A DNA stretch of 64,000 bases from Bacteroides ndongoniae (GTDB taxonomy: Bacteria > Bacteroidota > Bacteroidia > Bacteroidales > Bacteroidaceae), in contig NZ_FNVV01000013.1 of the NCBI RefSeq assembly GCF_900108345.1, positions 1,489,918 through 1,553,917 on the forward strand, read 5' to 3'. The number at the start of each line of letters is the position of its first letter. Position 1 is the stretch's first letter. A program made the translations under genes and the position numbers. The notes under the pieces are model-generated. The model saw only the letters and a program-made list of their open reading frames with translations. It had not been told where the DNA came from and ran no database searches. This document shows, one piece after another, positions 63,382-64,000 of this stretch.

Positions 63382-63838
63382 TTATTCCAAATTGCTCATT
63401 AGAAAAATCCGCTTTCCATTTGTGCAAAAAATATTGTTTTTAGGGAAATAATTAAGTAGCAGAATAAAAGACTGGGGTTCCGTATCATTCCGGTATGCTA
63501 TTTTATAGAAGAACTTGGAGTGGTTCTTGAGGATATTTGCAACATTTCTCTGTTTACGTTTTACCAGCTCCAGTTCGATGAAACCGAAATCTATAGATTT
63601 CTCGGATAATCTTATTTCTATGTTTGCTCCAGGAGGATAGATTACATCAATGTCTATGGACAGACGATGGACAGACCTGCCGATTGTCAGCATTAAGAAT
63701 GTACTTTGAAAATCAGATGGGTTCTGCTTTGACCGGCATCTCAAGCAATGACAATGCACGGATGACTTTTTCAATCAGCTTCTTGTCATTGTAATGCTGT
63801 GCAGTGACCATTTGGTCAATCCATTCTTTCGTAAAACA
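63382..63838 (-). pseudogene. AbiEii/AbiGii nucleotidyltransferase toxin gene, degraded
   Basis: The first part (FTKEWIDQMVTAQHYNDKKL then IEKVIRALSLLEM) and, one frame over, LMLTIGRSVHRLSIDIDVIY and EPQSFILL match the N-terminal third of AbiEii-type toxins, whose nucleotidyltransferase core is the GG..S/DxD segment; here the glycine part is lost and only SIDIDV remains. Indels lie near 63735, and the toxin's larger C-terminal part is missing after about 63450. The 3' limit is approximate. It follows the AbiEi-like remnant directly, the usual antitoxin-toxin order. Confidence 0.7.
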
Positions 63839-63842
63839 TTTT

Positions 63843-64000
63843 TTATCGTTGCAAATTCAAGTTATTCAGTATGGACAATAATTCTTCTTTGACTTTGCTT
63901 CTGCTGGAATATCTGAAAAGTCGGCTACGATTAACGGAATACATTTTGAAGGCATTCTCTATGAAACGTTCGCTTTCACTCCCTTGTAGATAGAAGAAAT
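63843..64000 (-). CDS. AbiEi-like (DUF6088-type) antitoxin, C-terminal part
   Basis: A minus-strand frame entering from the window end and stopping at 63843: FYLQGSESERFIENAFKMYS then VNRSRLFRYSSRSKVKEELL and SILNNLNLQR. The YSVNRSRLFRYSSR motif resembles the C-terminus of AbiEi-type antitoxins that precede AbiEii toxins in Bacteroides. Only the last 52 residues are visible, so whether the gene is intact cannot be told. Confidence 0.6.
   Translation of the reverse strand, partial: FFYLQGSESERFIENAFKMYSVNRSRLFRYSSRSKVKEELLSILNNLNLQR

Noticed and set aside
63137..63451. A 104-codon plus-strand frame
   Set aside because: No domain, promoter or similarity that I can see; it overlaps the decayed AbiEii remnant on the other strand.

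Overview
The window reads as a chromosome segment of a Bacteroidales bacterium, most likely Bacteroides or Phocaeicola. The pointers are a type III glutamine synthetase, a DUF3078 protein, an RseC-RnfBCDGEA cluster, a MobV element of Bacteroides type, and many promoters of the form TTTG-N19/20-TAnnTTTG with almost no Shine-Dalgarno sequences. The species cannot be fixed from the sequence alone.

Layout. 1-1387: the 3' end of an IS982-type transposase, then a gene-poor patch of repeats that includes a 66-68 bp inverted repeat pair. 1388-6458 (minus): MATE transporter, yidC, pyrG. 6758-15371 (plus): DUF3078 protein, the Rnf ion-pumping complex led by an RseC-like protein, and galE. 15710-16756 (minus): type I asparaginase. 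16903-23668 (minus): a complete trp operon (trpBEGDCFA) preceded by a previously unlisted 20-residue leader peptide with three consecutive Trp codons and a strong terminator, so a classical attenuator. 23845-24432: DUF308 membrane protein, followed by five tandem 22-bp palindromic repeats. 24801-39941 (minus): an ammonium/glutamate block (glnN, amtB, glnK, porin-like protein, dapL, dapF, asnB, gltD, gltB). 40232-46425 (minus): an AddAB-like helicase-nuclease pair.

47061-59159 is a 12.1 kb integrated mobilizable element. It carries a tyrosine integrase, an AAA/DUF4143 ATPase with two unknown proteins, an excisionase-like HTH protein, a primase-helicase, two small plasmid-type proteins, a probable oriT, a MobV relaxase, a frameshifted secreted protein, and an HTH-HNH pair. 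It sits inside a lipocalin gene: removing it and one copy of the 12-bp core GGATTATGAGTC restores a clean 175-residue lipocalin. Its right end carries the 3' half of a tRNA with anticodon CAT plus a terminator-like palindrome. The core is the anticodon loop of that tRNA, so the element probably normally targets the tRNA gene and here used a look-alike site.

59374-64000: an AEC transporter broken by one base in a T run, an AlkZ-related protein, about 1.5 kb of AT-rich repeats, and decayed abortive-infection genes (Abi_2, AbiEii, AbiEi).

The most notable structures are the element's mis-targeted integration with its tRNA mimicry, the trp attenuator, the 22-bp palindrome array, and the element's uncharacterised cargo.
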